From: Microbacterium sp. TPD7012
GTDB taxonomy: Bacteria > Actinomycetota > Actinomycetes > Actinomycetales > Microbacteriaceae
Reading direction: 5' to 3'
Assembly: GCF_003075395.1 (NCBI RefSeq)
Contig: NZ_QDFV01000002.1
Coordinates: forward strand, 248,001 to 312,000
Length of the DNA: 64,000 bases
The notes beneath the pieces were generated by a model. It made no database searches. It had not been told where the DNA came from and saw only the letters and a list, made by a program, of their open reading frames with translations. The translations under genes and the position numbers were made by a program. Of the stretch, positions 43,077 through 52,424 are shown one piece after another (the first letter of the stretch is position 1; each line of letters begins with the position of its first letter).

Positions 43077-43805
43077 ATGCCCGCGTTTCCCGGTGAACCC
43101 GTCGACGACATCGCCGCTGCGCTGACCGCGATCCCCTCGGGCACGCCGGTGTCGGAGGTGGCCCGTCGGCTGCTCGATCTCTTCACCGGCGGATCCATCG
43201 CCCCTGGCACGCGCCTGCCTCCGGAGCGCCAGCTGTCGGCATCGCTCGGCGTCGGTCGATCCGCCGTGCGCGAGGCGCTCGCCGCCTTGGAATTGCTGGG
43301 GATCGTCGATGTCCGCCCCGGCTCCGGCACCTACCTCCGGGGAGCGGCGAGCGAGCTGCTGCCGCAGACTCTGCGCTGGGGCCTGCTGATCGGCGAGCGC
43401 AACACCGCCCAGCTGCTGGAGCTGCGCGAGGGCCTCGAGATCTTCGTCGCGCGCCTGGCCGCGGCCCGAGCCGACGCCGCGATCATCGAGCGACTCGAGA
43501 AGAGCGTCGAGCGGATGCGGGCGAGCATCGACGACCTCGCCACCTTCGCCCGCGCCGACCTCGACTTCCACCACGCGCTCGCCGAGGCGGCGGGGAACGA
43601 GACGCTGACCGATCACGTGCATGTCGTGCGATCGCTGCTGCAGGTGTACGCCGATCGTGCCGTGCACGACCCCGCGCACGCCGAGCAGGCCGTCGCCGAG
43701 CACGGCGCCGTGCTGGATGCCGTCCGCGCCGGCGATCCGGATGCCGCGGCATCCGCCATGGCGATCCATATGTCGACCGCGACCACGCGTCTCCTCGACG
43801 CCTGA
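43077..43805 (+). CDS. GntR-family regulator, FadR/FCD type
   Basis: 242 residues. Winged helix with GTRLPPERQLSASLGVGRSAVREALAALELLG, then an all-helical FCD domain whose metal site is suggested by DLDFHHALAEAAGN and the C-terminal AEHGAVLDAV and MAIHM. FCD regulators sense organic acids. It is divergent from the apionate operon and so probably represses it until apionate or an intermediate appears. ATG 43077 is seven bases after TAGGTT, so the message may be leaderless. Confidence 0.88.
   Translation: MPAFPGEPVDDIAAALTAIPSGTPVSEVARRLLDLFTGGSIAPGTRLPPERQLSASLGVGRSAVREALAALELLGIVDVRPGSGTYLRGAASELLPQTLRWGLLIGERNTAQLLELREGLEIFVARLAAARADAAIIERLEKSVERMRASIDDLATFARADLDFHHALAEAAGNETLTDHVHVVRSLLQVYADRAVHDPAHAEQAVAEHGAVLDAVRAGDPDAAASAMAIHMSTATTRLLDA
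43738..43755. repeat. 18-bp palindrome identical to 12822-12839
   Basis: CGGATGCCGCGGCATCCG inside the GntR gene. See the first copy. Confidence 0.5.
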
Positions 43806-43850
43806 CGACGGCGCTCATCCGCTCGGTTCGTGCCTGCGCATCCGACCCGT

Positions 43851-43891
43851 TATGATGGCTAGGTGCATCCGTGCTTTCGGGTCGGATGCCT
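43851..43891 (+). promoter_or_regulatory. tRNA promoter and leader hairpin
   Basis: TATGAT (43851-43856) is a good -10; the -35 is weak. GCATCC and GGATGC (43865 to 43889) can form a stem in the leader just before the tRNA. Confidence 0.45.
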
Positions 43892-43980
43892 GGAGACGTC
43901 GCATAGTCCGGCCGAGTGCACCACCCTGCTAAGGTGGAGTCCCCTCACGGGGACCAGGGGTTCAAATCCCCTCGTCTCCG
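43892..43980 (+). tRNA. tRNA-Ser (anticodon GCT)
   Basis: An 89-base class II tRNA. The acceptor stem GGAGACG pairs with CGTCTCC; discriminator is G; CCA is not encoded. The anticodon stem-loop CCACC-CTGCTAA-GGTGG gives GCT, reading AGC and AGU. The long variable arm and GGTTCAAATCC T-loop are typical for serine. It stands between the apionate block and the GH95 block. I found no second copy of its 3' end in the window, so no integration site is shown. Confidence 0.95.
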
Positions 43981-43992
43981 CACCTGGATCGT

Positions 43993-46371
43993 TCAGACGA
44001 TCCCTCCTCCGAGTCGCACCCGATCTCCGATGCGTCTGAAGACGACCTCGGTCGTGATGCCGGGTGCCAGCACGATGCGCGGCCCGAGCGCGTCCGTCGC
44101 ACGGCACTCCAGTTCGGCAGCGATGAGCTGCGCCGTCCCCGACGCATCGAAAGTCCACTCCATGTCGATGGAGATCCCCGGTCTCGCGATCAGCCCTGTG
44201 ACCCGCCCCGGCCCGAACGAGCGGGGGACTGCCGGGAGCAGATCGAGCGCGCCCTCGTGGGACTGCACAAGCATCTCCACGACCGCGGCGAGGTAGCCGA
44301 GGTTGCCGTCGATCTGGAACGGCGGATGCGCCGAGAAGAGGTTGGGGTAGAGGCCGCCCACCCATGTTCCGCGATCGACCGACATGTCGCGGAACATCAG
44401 CTGCAGCAGTCGATCGATCTGCTCCGTCTGCCGCAGCCGCGCTCGCAACGCGAGCTTCCACGCCAGAGACCACCCGGTGGATTCGTCGCCTCGCTCGTCG
44501 AGGAATCGACTGGCCGCGGCGAGGAGTGCAGCATCGCTCGAGCCCGGGCCCGGATAGAGGAAGTAGAGCGGGGACAGGTGACGATGATGCGGGTCGGTCG
44601 GCGTGAGATCGCCGGCCCACTCGGCGATGCTGCCGGAGCTCGAGATGCGCGGTCCCGGGATGCGGGGGAGGGCGTCGATCGCGGCGAGCACCACCTCGTC
44701 GTCCGCGCGTCCGAGAACGCGCCCTGCGTCGATCAGAGCGCGGAGATGGTCGCGCACCAGGTCCAGATCCAGAGCCGCGGATGCCGCGACGGCACCCACA
44801 CCCTCAGCGGTCACGAAGTCGTTCTCGGGGGACGTCGAGGGGGACGTCCCGAGCTGTCCGTCCGGCGCCGCCCGGAGAATGGCGAGCGCGAACCGTGCCG
44901 CGGACGCCAGGATGCCGAATCGTCGCTCGAGCACCGCGCGGGAATCGCCGTAGGAGGCGTGATCGATGAAGCGGCGGGCGAGCCAGAGGCCGCCCATGGG
45001 CCAGAACGCCGACTTGGCATCGTGCGTGCCGTGCCCGATCATCTGCGTGTACGCCCAGGCGTCGGTGTTGTGATGCGCCACCCACCCGTCGGTGCCGTAC
45101 AGTCGGCGAGCGGTCTCCGTGCCCCGTTCCGCGAGCCGTCCGATGAGGCGATCGAGAGGCTCGGCCGTCTCGGCCAGGTTGACGGCATCCGCCGCCCAGT
45201 AGTTCATCTGCAGGTTGATGTTGAGCGTGTAGTTGCAGCTCCACGGCGGACGGATGCTGTCGTTCCAGATGCCCTGGAGATTGGCGGGGAGCGTGCCGGG
45301 CCGCGACGAGCAGATGAGCAGGTACCGACCGTAGTTGAAGAGCAGGGCAGCGAGCGCGGGATCGCGTTCCAGTCGCACACCTCCGACGTCGAGGTTCTCC
45401 AGGCGCCTCCCGGTGTCGCCCGCGGTGGCCCCGGAGCCGAGGTGGAGCACGGTCCTCTCGTAGAGCGCGGCGTGATCCGCCACCTGATCGGCCCGCACGA
45501 GATCGAGCCCGCGGTCCCGTGCGGAGCGGACCCGGCGACCCGCCTCGCGCGACGCCGACTCGGCATCGCCGCGCAGGGCGCGGCCGTCGTCGGCGTAGGT
45601 CGTCGCGGTGGCGAGGACGAGAGTCAGTCTCGTCGCAGATCGCACCCCGATCGCCTCTGTGATCGACTCATCCGTGACGCCGTCGTGCTCCACGGCGATC
45701 ACCGCGGCGCCCTGCAGAGACTCGCTGACGTCATCGGAGTAGCGGACCGGCCGGTCGGCATCCGTGTGGGGTGGGAAGACGTCGACCGGCATGCGGAGCA
45801 GCATCTCGAGGACTCCCGTTCCGCGCCGGTTCGCGAGGACTCTGAGCGCGCTGGTCATGCGGACGCGTATGTCGACCGGTTCGCTCGCCGTGATGTCGTG
45901 GATCAGGACGCCGTCCGGCGCGCTCACCCGTGTGACGTGGGTGAGGTCGACGCCGCGGACGCGCCCGGACGCCGTGTGAGTCGCCGTCGGCAGGTGCAGT
46001 TCTCGATGGTAATGGTCGACCGTGTCGGTCGATGCGTGGGGAGGCGGATCGACGCGGATCTCCACGTCGGCGAACGGGAGGTAGGCCTGGCTGTGGCGAT
46101 GCTGGAGCGCGCGCAGTGCGTGCTCGGCATCGGCGTATCGCTGTTCGGAGACCGCGGTTCTCGCGCGACGGAGCGCTTCGGACGCGATATCGGCCGCGAC
46201 CGGTGCGAGCAGTTCAGAGCCCGGTCCGCCTGACCACGCGGTGTCGTCATTGATCTGCAGGCGAGGGGAAAGGAGGTCGCCTGAGCACATCGCGCCGAGG
46301 CGGCCGTTGCCGAGCGGCAGGGCCTCGTCGAAGGTCTCTGCGGGATGGGAGTATTCGAGGCTGTGAACCAT
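43993..46371 (-). CDS. GH95 alpha-L-fucosidase family enzyme
   Basis: 792 residues, no signal peptide. Family marks: [14 protein letters not shown] and [10 protein letters not shown] at the N-terminus, [30 protein letters not shown] with Asn384 and Asn386, HHNTDAW, and Glu516 in STSPENDF as acid. Family members cleave alpha-L-fucosides, some alpha-L-galactosides. The ARL-x-DG stretch I expect after WSLAWK reads ARLRQTEQ here, so one active-site Asp may be shifted or lost. ATG 46371 begins the conserved part. It converges on the tRNA and is divergent from an ABC operon. Confidence 0.88.
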   Translation of the reverse strand: MVHSLEYSHPAETFDEALPLGNGRLGAMCSGDLLSPRLQINDDTAWSGGPGSELLAPVAADIASEALRRARTAVSEQRYADAEHALRALQHRHSQAYLPFADVEIRVDPPPHASTDTVDHYHRELHLPTATHTASGRVRGVDLTHVTRVSAPDGVLIHDITASEPVDIRVRMTSALRVLANRRGTGVLEMLLRMPVDVFPPHTDADRPVRYSDDVSESLQGAAVIAVEHDGVTDESITEAIGVRSATRLTLVLATATTYADDGRALRGDAESASREAGRRVRSARDRGLDLVRADQVADHAALYERTVLHLGSGATAGDTGRRLENLDVGGVRLERDPALAALLFNYGRYLLICSSRPGTLPANLQGIWNDSIRPPWSCNYTLNINLQMNYWAADAVNLAETAEPLDRLIGRLAERGTETARRLYGTDGWVAHHNTDAWAYTQMIGHGTHDAKSAFWPMGGLWLARRFIDHASYGDSRAVLERRFGILASAARFALAILRAAPDGQLGTSPSTSPENDFVTAEGVGAVAASAALDLDLVRDHLRALIDAGRVLGRADDEVVLAAIDALPRIPGPRISSSGSIAEWAGDLTPTDPHHRHLSPLYFLYPGPGSSDAALLAAASRFLDERGDESTGWSLAWKLALRARLRQTEQIDRLLQLMFRDMSVDRGTWVGGLYPNLFSAHPPFQIDGNLGYLAAVVEMLVQSHEGALDLLPAVPRSFGPGRVTGLIARPGISIDMEWTFDASGTAQLIAAELECRATDALGPRIVLAPGITTEVVFRRIGDRVRLGGGIV

Positions 46372-46388
46372 GACCTGTCTTCTTCGAG

Positions 46389-46418
46389 GTGACAAACGAT
46401 TATCGATTACTGTATGTT
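46389..46418 (+). promoter_or_regulatory. Promoter with CGATNATCG operator for the third ABC operon
   Basis: GTGACA (46389-46394), 18 bases, TATGTT (46413-46418). CGATTATCG (46397-46405) lies in the spacer. The same motif recurs at 55510 and 59628 and in a weaker form at 54857. Confidence 0.6.
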
Positions 46419-46461
46419 ATGACTGTTCTTCCACAACGATGTGTTCTTGAAAGGATCGACG

Positions 46462-47718
46462 ATGCTCAGACGACGGAAACTCGCGCTTGCCGCTGCCCTC
46501 ACCGCGACCACGGCCGCCCTCGCCGGGTGTGCCACGGGCGGAGGTCAGGGCGACGGGAGCGCGACCGAGATCCGCATGCTCGTGAACGTGACCCCCAATC
46601 TCACCGAGGAGTGGTGGAACGATCTCGTCGCCCCCTTCGAAGAGGCCAACCCCGACATCGACGTCGTCATCCAGAACCCCGGTGCCGAGGGAGTCACAGC
46701 GGCGGTGCCGCGACTGCTGGCGTCCGGCGACGTGCCAGACATCGTGCAGAGCATCCCTCCGTCGCTCGAGCTCGCCCCGGAGCTCGTCGACCTCTCGAAG
46801 TACGAATGGGCGTCGGAAGGCCCTCTCGCCGACCAGTACTCGATCGACGGCGCCTATTACATGGCCGGCATCGGCGTCCAGTTGCAGAGCCTCATGTTCT
46901 ACAACAAGGCCGCGTTCGAAGAAGCCGGCATCGCCGAGGTCCCGACCACCCTCGAGGAGCTCGACACCGCACTGGGCAAGCTGTCCGCAGCGGGGTGGGT
47001 TCCCCTCCAGACCGGCGGCGATTGGATGTCCAGCCACCTGCTCCAGGCGATCGGGCTTCCCTCGATCATCGCGGAGCACCCGGACTGGTTCGCCGAGATG
47101 GACGGCGGTGAGCTCACCTTCAGCGACACGTACGCGGATGCCGTCGAGCAGTATGCCGACTGGGTGAAGGCCGGCTACATCCCCCAGGATGCGCTCGGGG
47201 TCAAGTATCCCGATGCGGAACAGGCCTTCCTCGCGGGCAGCAGCGCGATCTACCCGATGGGCAGCTGGTTCGCGGGCACCGAGGCCAAGACCGAGGACGC
47301 TCCCGAGATCGGCGTCTTCCGCGCACCCGCCGTCGCGGGCGTGGACAACCCCGCGATGGGTGCCAACATCGCGAGCCCGTACCTCATCATGAAGTCATCG
47401 GAGCATCAGGACGCCGCGGCGAAGCTGATCGAGTACCTCACCACGGATGAGACCGCGGTCATGGATCAGCTCGTGGTCGACGGCAACTTCCGCGACGGCT
47501 ACGAGTACGACATGACCGCGCTGGGCGAGGAGCTCTTCGCGATCGTCGCGGACACGCCTGCCGCCGACTACACCCCGACCGGTGAAGGCTACGGCGAGCG
47601 CGTTCTGCCCGGCGGGTACTCGACCGAGATCAACGCTCAGACGCAGGCTCTGCTGGGCGGTGTGCCGGCTGCGGATGTGCTCACCGCCATGGACGCCTGG
47701 TTCGACGCCAACCGCTAG
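46462..47718 (+). CDS. Sugar ABC transporter substrate-binding lipoprotein (CUT1), third system
   Basis: 418 residues. Arg-rich start, hydrophobic core, lipobox LAGC, then the binding domain with GIGVQLQSLMFYNKAAFEEAG and SSAIYPMGSWFAG. AAAGGA six bases before ATG 46462. It is divergent from GH95; a fucosylated oligosaccharide is the natural guess for its ligand. The gene is followed by a perfect hairpin. Confidence 0.92.
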   Translation: MLRRRKLALAAALTATTAALAGCATGGGQGDGSATEIRMLVNVTPNLTEEWWNDLVAPFEEANPDIDVVIQNPGAEGVTAAVPRLLASGDVPDIVQSIPPSLELAPELVDLSKYEWASEGPLADQYSIDGAYYMAGIGVQLQSLMFYNKAAFEEAGIAEVPTTLEELDTALGKLSAAGWVPLQTGGDWMSSHLLQAIGLPSIIAEHPDWFAEMDGGELTFSDTYADAVEQYADWVKAGYIPQDALGVKYPDAEQAFLAGSSAIYPMGSWFAGTEAKTEDAPEIGVFRAPAVAGVDNPAMGANIASPYLIMKSSEHQDAAAKLIEYLTTDETAVMDQLVVDGNFRDGYEYDMTALGEELFAIVADTPAADYTPTGEGYGERVLPGGYSTEINAQTQALLGGVPAADVLTAMDAWFDANR

Positions 47719-47727
47719 CAATCCACT

Positions 47728-47751
47728 CCGGGGGTGCTGCAGCACCCCCGG
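47728..47751 (+). promoter_or_regulatory. Intercistronic hairpin between binding protein and permease, third system
   Basis: A perfect 24-base palindrome: CCGGGGGTGC, TGCA, GCACCCCCGG. It begins nine bases after the stop. Third instance of the same arrangement in the window. Confidence 0.75.
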
Positions 47752-47778
47752 TCCCCCCCTCGACGACGGAGGTCCCTG

Positions 47779-48711
47779 ATGGCAGTGAGTGCCACATTCC
47801 GCCCGACTGCGGCTCGCGCGTCGCGGAGCGCCGCGCAGGTCTGGCGCCACCGGCTGCCCGGCATCATCATGGGCGGCCCCGCACTGCTGGTGTTCATCGC
47901 GATGTTCATCATCCCGATGATCCTCGCCGTCGTGCTCAGCTTCACCGACTGGAACGGCTACAGCCTCAACTTCACGTTCGTCGGGGTGGAGAACTACCTC
48001 TCCGCCTTCCGCAATCCGCGAACGGTGGATGCCGCGATCTTCACGGCGACCATCGCCCTCATCGGCACGGTGCTCTGCAACGTCGCCGGGCTCGCGGTCG
48101 GCGCTCTGATCGCCGGACCCGGCCGTGCCAACACCGTGATGCGGACGATCTTCTTCTACCCGTACATCATCAGCGCGCTCATCATCGGCTTCCTCTGGTC
48201 GGCGATACTCGCGCCCCAGGGCGCGACCAACGGGCTGCTCGAGCAGCTGGGGATCTCGGCGCTGCCGTTCCTCACCGACACGGGATGGGCCAAGGCGAGC
48301 GTCATCTTCACGGTGGTGTGGTCGCACTTCGGCTTCAACATGATCCTCTACATCGCCGGCATCAAGTCCGTCCCCGCGGAGTTCTACGAGGCGGCGACGG
48401 TGGACGGCGCGTCCCGCTGGCAGCAGTTCCGGCACGTCACCATCCCGCTCATCGCTCCGGTCGTCACCGTCAACCTCGTCCTGACGCTCGTCGGCCTGCT
48501 CAAGGTCTACGACATCGTGCTCGCGCTGACCGACGGCGGTCCAGCCGGATCGACGCAGACGATCGTCTACCAGGTGCTGAAGGACTCGTTCGCCCAGGCC
48601 GAGCTCGGGTTCGGCGCAGCCCAGTCGGTGATCCTCCTCGTCGTCACCGCGGTCCTCGGTCTGGCCGTGACGCTCGCCAGGCGCGGCTCCGAGAAGAAGG
48701 TGACGGACTGA
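47779..48711 (+). CDS. Sugar ABC transporter permease, MalF type, third system
   Basis: 310 residues, six membrane helices. EAA loop: AEFYEAATVDGASRWQQFRHVTIP. Ribosome site GGAGG before ATG 47779. Its stop overlaps the next ATG by one base. Confidence 0.92.
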   Translation: MAVSATFRPTAARASRSAAQVWRHRLPGIIMGGPALLVFIAMFIIPMILAVVLSFTDWNGYSLNFTFVGVENYLSAFRNPRTVDAAIFTATIALIGTVLCNVAGLAVGALIAGPGRANTVMRTIFFYPYIISALIIGFLWSAILAPQGATNGLLEQLGISALPFLTDTGWAKASVIFTVVWSHFGFNMILYIAGIKSVPAEFYEAATVDGASRWQQFRHVTIPLIAPVVTVNLVLTLVGLLKVYDIVLALTDGGPAGSTQTIVYQVLKDSFAQAELGFGAAQSVILLVVTAVLGLAVTLARRGSEKKVTD

Positions 48712-49664
48712 TGATGACCACCACGCAGACGAGGACGATCATGACGGTATCCGCTGGCATCATCGAGGAGATCGAGCCGCTGGAGGGACCGCGTCGACGC
48801 CGTCCCCGTCGGATCCGATCCCGCGGTCCACTCGCTCGTGTGGGCGCCACCCTCAAATGGGTGCTGCTCGGCTCGGGAGCGCTCGTGATGCTCGTGCCGC
48901 TGTACATCATGATCATCAGCGCGTTCAAGCCGCAGGAGGCGATCATCCGCTCGCCTCTCGCGATCGATCCGAGCATCTTCACTCTCGAGTACCTCGCCGA
49001 GGCGATAACGAGCGAGAAGTTCAACGTCATCGGCGCCTACGGCATCACGCTGCTCTTCGTGGTGCTGGTCAACGTCTTCGGCATCGCGCTCGCCGCCCCC
49101 GTCGCCTACGTGATCGCGAGAGGTCGCTCCCGATGGCATCTGGGGCTGCTCCTGGTCTTCGTCTCGGGGCTGTTCATCCCCGGGCAGGTGACGCTCATCC
49201 CGGTCGTCTTCGTGCTCCGACTGCTCGGACTGATCAACACGATCCCGGGGTTCCTCCTCTTCGAGACGGCGGCGACGCTGCCCGTGACGATCTTCCTCTT
49301 CGCGGCCTATCTCCGCACCGTGCCGAGGGACATCGACGAGGCCGCCTCCCTCGACGGAGCGGGTCGCATCCGGGCCTTCTGGTCGTGCATCTTCCCGATC
49401 ATGAAGCCGGTGGTGGCAACGGTCGTCGTGCTCAACTCGATCAGCGTGTGGAACGACTTCGCCAGTCCCCAGATCATCCTGGGACCGAGCTCCGGCATCT
49501 ACACGGTCACCACCGGGGTCTACGCCGCGGTGGGCGAGTTCTCGACGAGCTACACGACGGTCTTCCCGACCCTTCTACTCGCTGTCGCGCCCGCGGTCCT
49601 GTTCTTCATCGTCATGCAGCGCCACATCATCGGCGGCCTCGTCGCCGGCGCGACGAAGGGCTGA
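48711..49664 (+). CDS. Sugar ABC transporter permease, MalG type, third system
   Basis: 317 residues. A 50-residue basic cytoplasmic tail (RRRRPRRIRSRG) precedes six membrane helices. EAA loop: RDIDEAASLDGAGRIRAFWSCIFP. ATG 48711 or 48714 may start it; the first overlaps the upstream stop (TGATG). As with the other two systems no ATPase gene is present. Confidence 0.9.
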   Translation: MMTTTQTRTIMTVSAGIIEEIEPLEGPRRRRPRRIRSRGPLARVGATLKWVLLGSGALVMLVPLYIMIISAFKPQEAIIRSPLAIDPSIFTLEYLAEAITSEKFNVIGAYGITLLFVVLVNVFGIALAAPVAYVIARGRSRWHLGLLLVFVSGLFIPGQVTLIPVVFVLRLLGLINTIPGFLLFETAATLPVTIFLFAAYLRTVPRDIDEAASLDGAGRIRAFWSCIFPIMKPVVATVVVLNSISVWNDFASPQIILGPSSGIYTVTTGVYAAVGEFSTSYTTVFPTLLLAVAPAVLFFIVMQRHIIGGLVAGATKG

Positions 49665-49668
49665 CCCC

Positions 49669-51591
49669 GTGACGATCGACATCCCCTCGACGCCGCTCCG
49701 TGCCATCCCGGCCTGGGCCGTCCTCCAGCGCCGCGTCTTCGACGAGATCGAGGTCGCCTGGAGGAGCTTCTCCGACAGGTACACGGGCGGTGACGGCCGG
49801 CTGAACTGGTCGGGCTCGTTCGACAGTCGAGACGGTGTGGACGACTTCTACGAGCCGTTCTTCAACTGGCCGACCTTCCATGCGCTCGGCGGCAGCGACG
49901 ACATCCTCATCGCCGCGAAGCGGCACTGGGAGGGCGTGACCGCGCAGCTCACCGAGGCAGGCATGCTCACGGAGGAGTTCGAGAACGGATACGACTGGTT
50001 CCATCAGGGGGAGTCGCTGCTGTTCTTCTACGCGCTGTGCGCTGCCGACCCCGACGACGTGCGATTCGCGGATCGAGCCCGGCGATTCGCGGAGCTCTAC
50101 ACGGATGCCGCGCACGGCAACTACGACCCGACCGCGAACATCATCCGGGCTCCCCACAACGGAGCACTCGGCGCACTCACCGGGCTCGGCAGGCAATGGC
50201 AGGCGTACTCGGCGAGCCAGCCCGAGATGCGACCGTACGGGCTGCCGCTCGAGCACCTCGACGGGATCCGCACGTGGGACGATCTCGCGAGTCCCGCCAA
50301 CGCCGAGACCATGGGGCGTGCGATGCAGGAGCTCGCGATCGGCGATGTCCCCGTGAATCTCGCATCGACGAGCCTGGTCGTCAACCGGTGGCTCTACGAC
50401 GGAGACCCGGCGGCCGCGTCCTGGGTGCAGCGATACGTGGACGGCTGGATCGGACGGGCCGCGGATCACGGCGGGCTCATCCCCGACAACGTGTCGCCGG
50501 AGGGGATCACCGGAGGGCGCCACGACGGTCGCTGGTACGGCGGTCACTACGGCTGGGGATGGCCGCACGGTCTGCATTCGGTCGGGATGGTCGCCCTCAT
50601 CGGCGGCATCAACGCGTCGTTCGTCACCGGCGACGACCGATATCTCGACCTCGCCCGCACAGCGCTCGACACCGTGCTCGACCACTCGATCACGGCATCC
50701 GTCGCCGAGACGCCCTTCAGCATGCGCGGCAGCTGGCTCGCGAAACTCGGCTCGGCCGCGTCAGAGCCGATGACTCTCGTCCCCTACCGCTACGGCCGCG
50801 ACGGCTGGTTCGACTACGGCCCGCTCTCCCTCGACCTCCCGACGTGGTTGTGGTGGTGGTCGAGAGACGCCGCCGACCTCGAGAGGCTCATCCGCGTCAT
50901 CGACGGCTACCCGCGCACGGAGCACCCGGTGATGCCGTTCCGGGACAAGCTGGAGGCGGGACATGAGGCGCCGTGGCTCGAGTTCCTCGCCGGCAGGCTC
51001 CCCGACTACCCCGAGCAGGCACTGTCGATGGCGCTCGGTCAGATCGCGCGCCGCGTCGCGATCATGGACTCGGACGAACTCGATCCCGACGGCGATCACC
51101 TCCATTTCTGGCAGCGCGTGAACCCGGTCGTCACCGAGGTGCTCGGTCAGCTGATCAGCGGGACGCCGCAGATCCTCTACAACGGAGGACTCCCGTTCAT
51201 GGCCGTCGCCTATGAGGATGTCGATGCGGCCCGACCCGGTCTGCCGCCGGATGTCGCGGCCCTCGTGCACCGACTCGACGGAGCCGAGATCGAGCTCGAA
51301 CTCGTCAACACCTCCCACACCCGAACGCGCCGCGTACGGGTTCGGCCGTCGAGATTCGGCGAGAAGCGGATCAGCGGCGTCACGAGCGAGGGCGAACGCG
51401 GGGGCGTGCATCCCGGCGCGTCCACGACCTTCGCCTCGGTTCCCGGTGAGCGCTTCTCCGAACACCGCGACCTCGACGTCCCGGACGTCGTCGTCGTGCT
51501 GCCTCCCGCCCACGGTGCACGGCTCACGCTCACCACGGTGGCGGCATCCGATCGTCCCACCCACAAGCGCCCCGGCAGGGCAACCTCATGA
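49669..51591 (+). CDS. Unrecognised 640-residue protein, possible (alpha/alpha)-barrel carbohydrate enzyme
   Basis: I do not recognise the family with certainty. There is no signal peptide. The first 450 residues are helical and rich in aromatic and acidic patches, as in six-hairpin glycosidases and lyases: FFNWPTFHALGG, GYDWFHQGE, YGGHYGWGWPHG (about 289-300) and DLPTWLWWWS. A beta-rich tail (about 530-640) resembles C-terminal domains of glycosidases. GTG 49669 starts five bases after the permease stop, so it is in the ABC operon and should act on the imported sugar. Asp, Glu and His in the aromatic patches are candidate active-site residues. A new glycosidase or polysaccharide lyase family is possible. 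Confidence 0.6.
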   Translation: MTIDIPSTPLRAIPAWAVLQRRVFDEIEVAWRSFSDRYTGGDGRLNWSGSFDSRDGVDDFYEPFFNWPTFHALGGSDDILIAAKRHWEGVTAQLTEAGMLTEEFENGYDWFHQGESLLFFYALCAADPDDVRFADRARRFAELYTDAAHGNYDPTANIIRAPHNGALGALTGLGRQWQAYSASQPEMRPYGLPLEHLDGIRTWDDLASPANAETMGRAMQELAIGDVPVNLASTSLVVNRWLYDGDPAAASWVQRYVDGWIGRAADHGGLIPDNVSPEGITGGRHDGRWYGGHYGWGWPHGLHSVGMVALIGGINASFVTGDDRYLDLARTALDTVLDHSITASVAETPFSMRGSWLAKLGSAASEPMTLVPYRYGRDGWFDYGPLSLDLPTWLWWWSRDAADLERLIRVIDGYPRTEHPVMPFRDKLEAGHEAPWLEFLAGRLPDYPEQALSMALGQIARRVAIMDSDELDPDGDHLHFWQRVNPVVTEVLGQLISGTPQILYNGGLPFMAVAYEDVDAARPGLPPDVAALVHRLDGAEIELELVNTSHTRTRRVRVRPSRFGEKRISGVTSEGERGGVHPGASTTFASVPGERFSEHRDLDVPDVVVVLPPAHGARLTLTTVAASDRPTHKRPGRATS

Positions 51592-51641
51592 CCGACGACA
51601 TCGCCGGCAGTACGCCATCCAGAGCACAAGGAGCTCCACCC

Positions 51642-52424
51642 ATGTCCGATTCCCCGATCGAGCTCGCTCGACCAGACTTCGACCTTCCCGTGCGCGGCGG
51701 ACGATTCGAACGCGCCGACGTCGAGTCGATCGCGAGAATGGGGACGGTGTCGTCGGCGACGGCGTGCGCCAAGCTGCACGGGATGGGGATCACCCGCTCG
51801 TTCGTCGACGGACCGCAGGCGCTCTCACCGGGACAGCGCGTCGTCGGCTCCGCCCTCACCCTGCAGTTCATGCCGCAGCGGGAGGACATGGCCTCCGGGC
51901 TCGGGCAGGAGTACGTCGAACGTCACACGGCGCTGTGGGAGGTGCTCGAGACGGTGCAACCCGGAGACGTGCTCGTCATCCAGGCCTACGGCAGCCGATT
52001 CTCCGGCTGCATCGGAGACATACTCGCCAGCTACTTCGCCCGCAAGGGCGGGGCGGGCATCGTCGTCGACGGACGCATCCGCGATGCCGGTCGCATCCGC
52101 GACCTCGGCATCCCCGTCTGGTCCACAGGCACCACGCCGCACTACGCCTCGCAATCCGAGCTCTTCCCGTGGGCGTACGATGTGCCCGTCGCCGTCGGCG
52201 GTACCCTCTGCATGCCCGGTGACCTCGTCGTGGCAGACGACGACGGCCCCGTCATCGTTCCGCAGCGGCTGGCTCATGACGTCGTCGATGCGGCGCAGGA
52301 TCACGAGCAGTGGGAGGTCTTCAGCAGGCAGCGGCTGGAGGAGGGAGCGGTCCTGAGCGACTACTACCCGCTGTCGCCCGACGCTCGGCAGGAGTACGAG
52401 TCGTGGCTCTCCGCCCGAGCCTGA
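51642..52424 (+). CDS. RraA-like (HMG aldolase family) protein
   Basis: 260 residues with the RraA core: GDVLVIQAYGS, GCIGDILASYFARKGGAGIVVDGRIRD (the Arg-Asp pair binds pyruvate and metal), and PGDLVVADDDGPVIVP. Family members are metal-dependent aldolases or decarboxylases for 2-oxo acids, and some are RNase E inhibitors. Here an aldolase that splits a 2-keto-3-deoxy sugar acid would suit the oxidative genes that follow. Start ATG 51642 has AAGGAG eight bases before it; an in-frame ATG at 51588, overlapping the upstream stop, is the alternative. Confidence 0.8.
   Translation: MSDSPIELARPDFDLPVRGGRFERADVESIARMGTVSSATACAKLHGMGITRSFVDGPQALSPGQRVVGSALTLQFMPQREDMASGLGQEYVERHTALWEVLETVQPGDVLVIQAYGSRFSGCIGDILASYFARKGGAGIVVDGRIRDAGRIRDLGIPVWSTGTTPHYASQSELFPWAYDVPVAVGGTLCMPGDLVVADDDGPVIVPQRLAHDVVDAAQDHEQWEVFSRQRLEEGAVLSDYYPLSPDARQEYESWLSARA

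Noticed and set aside
43892..43980. Phage or island attachment site at the tRNA-Ser 3' end
   Set aside because: No second copy of the tRNA end and no integrase were found in the window.
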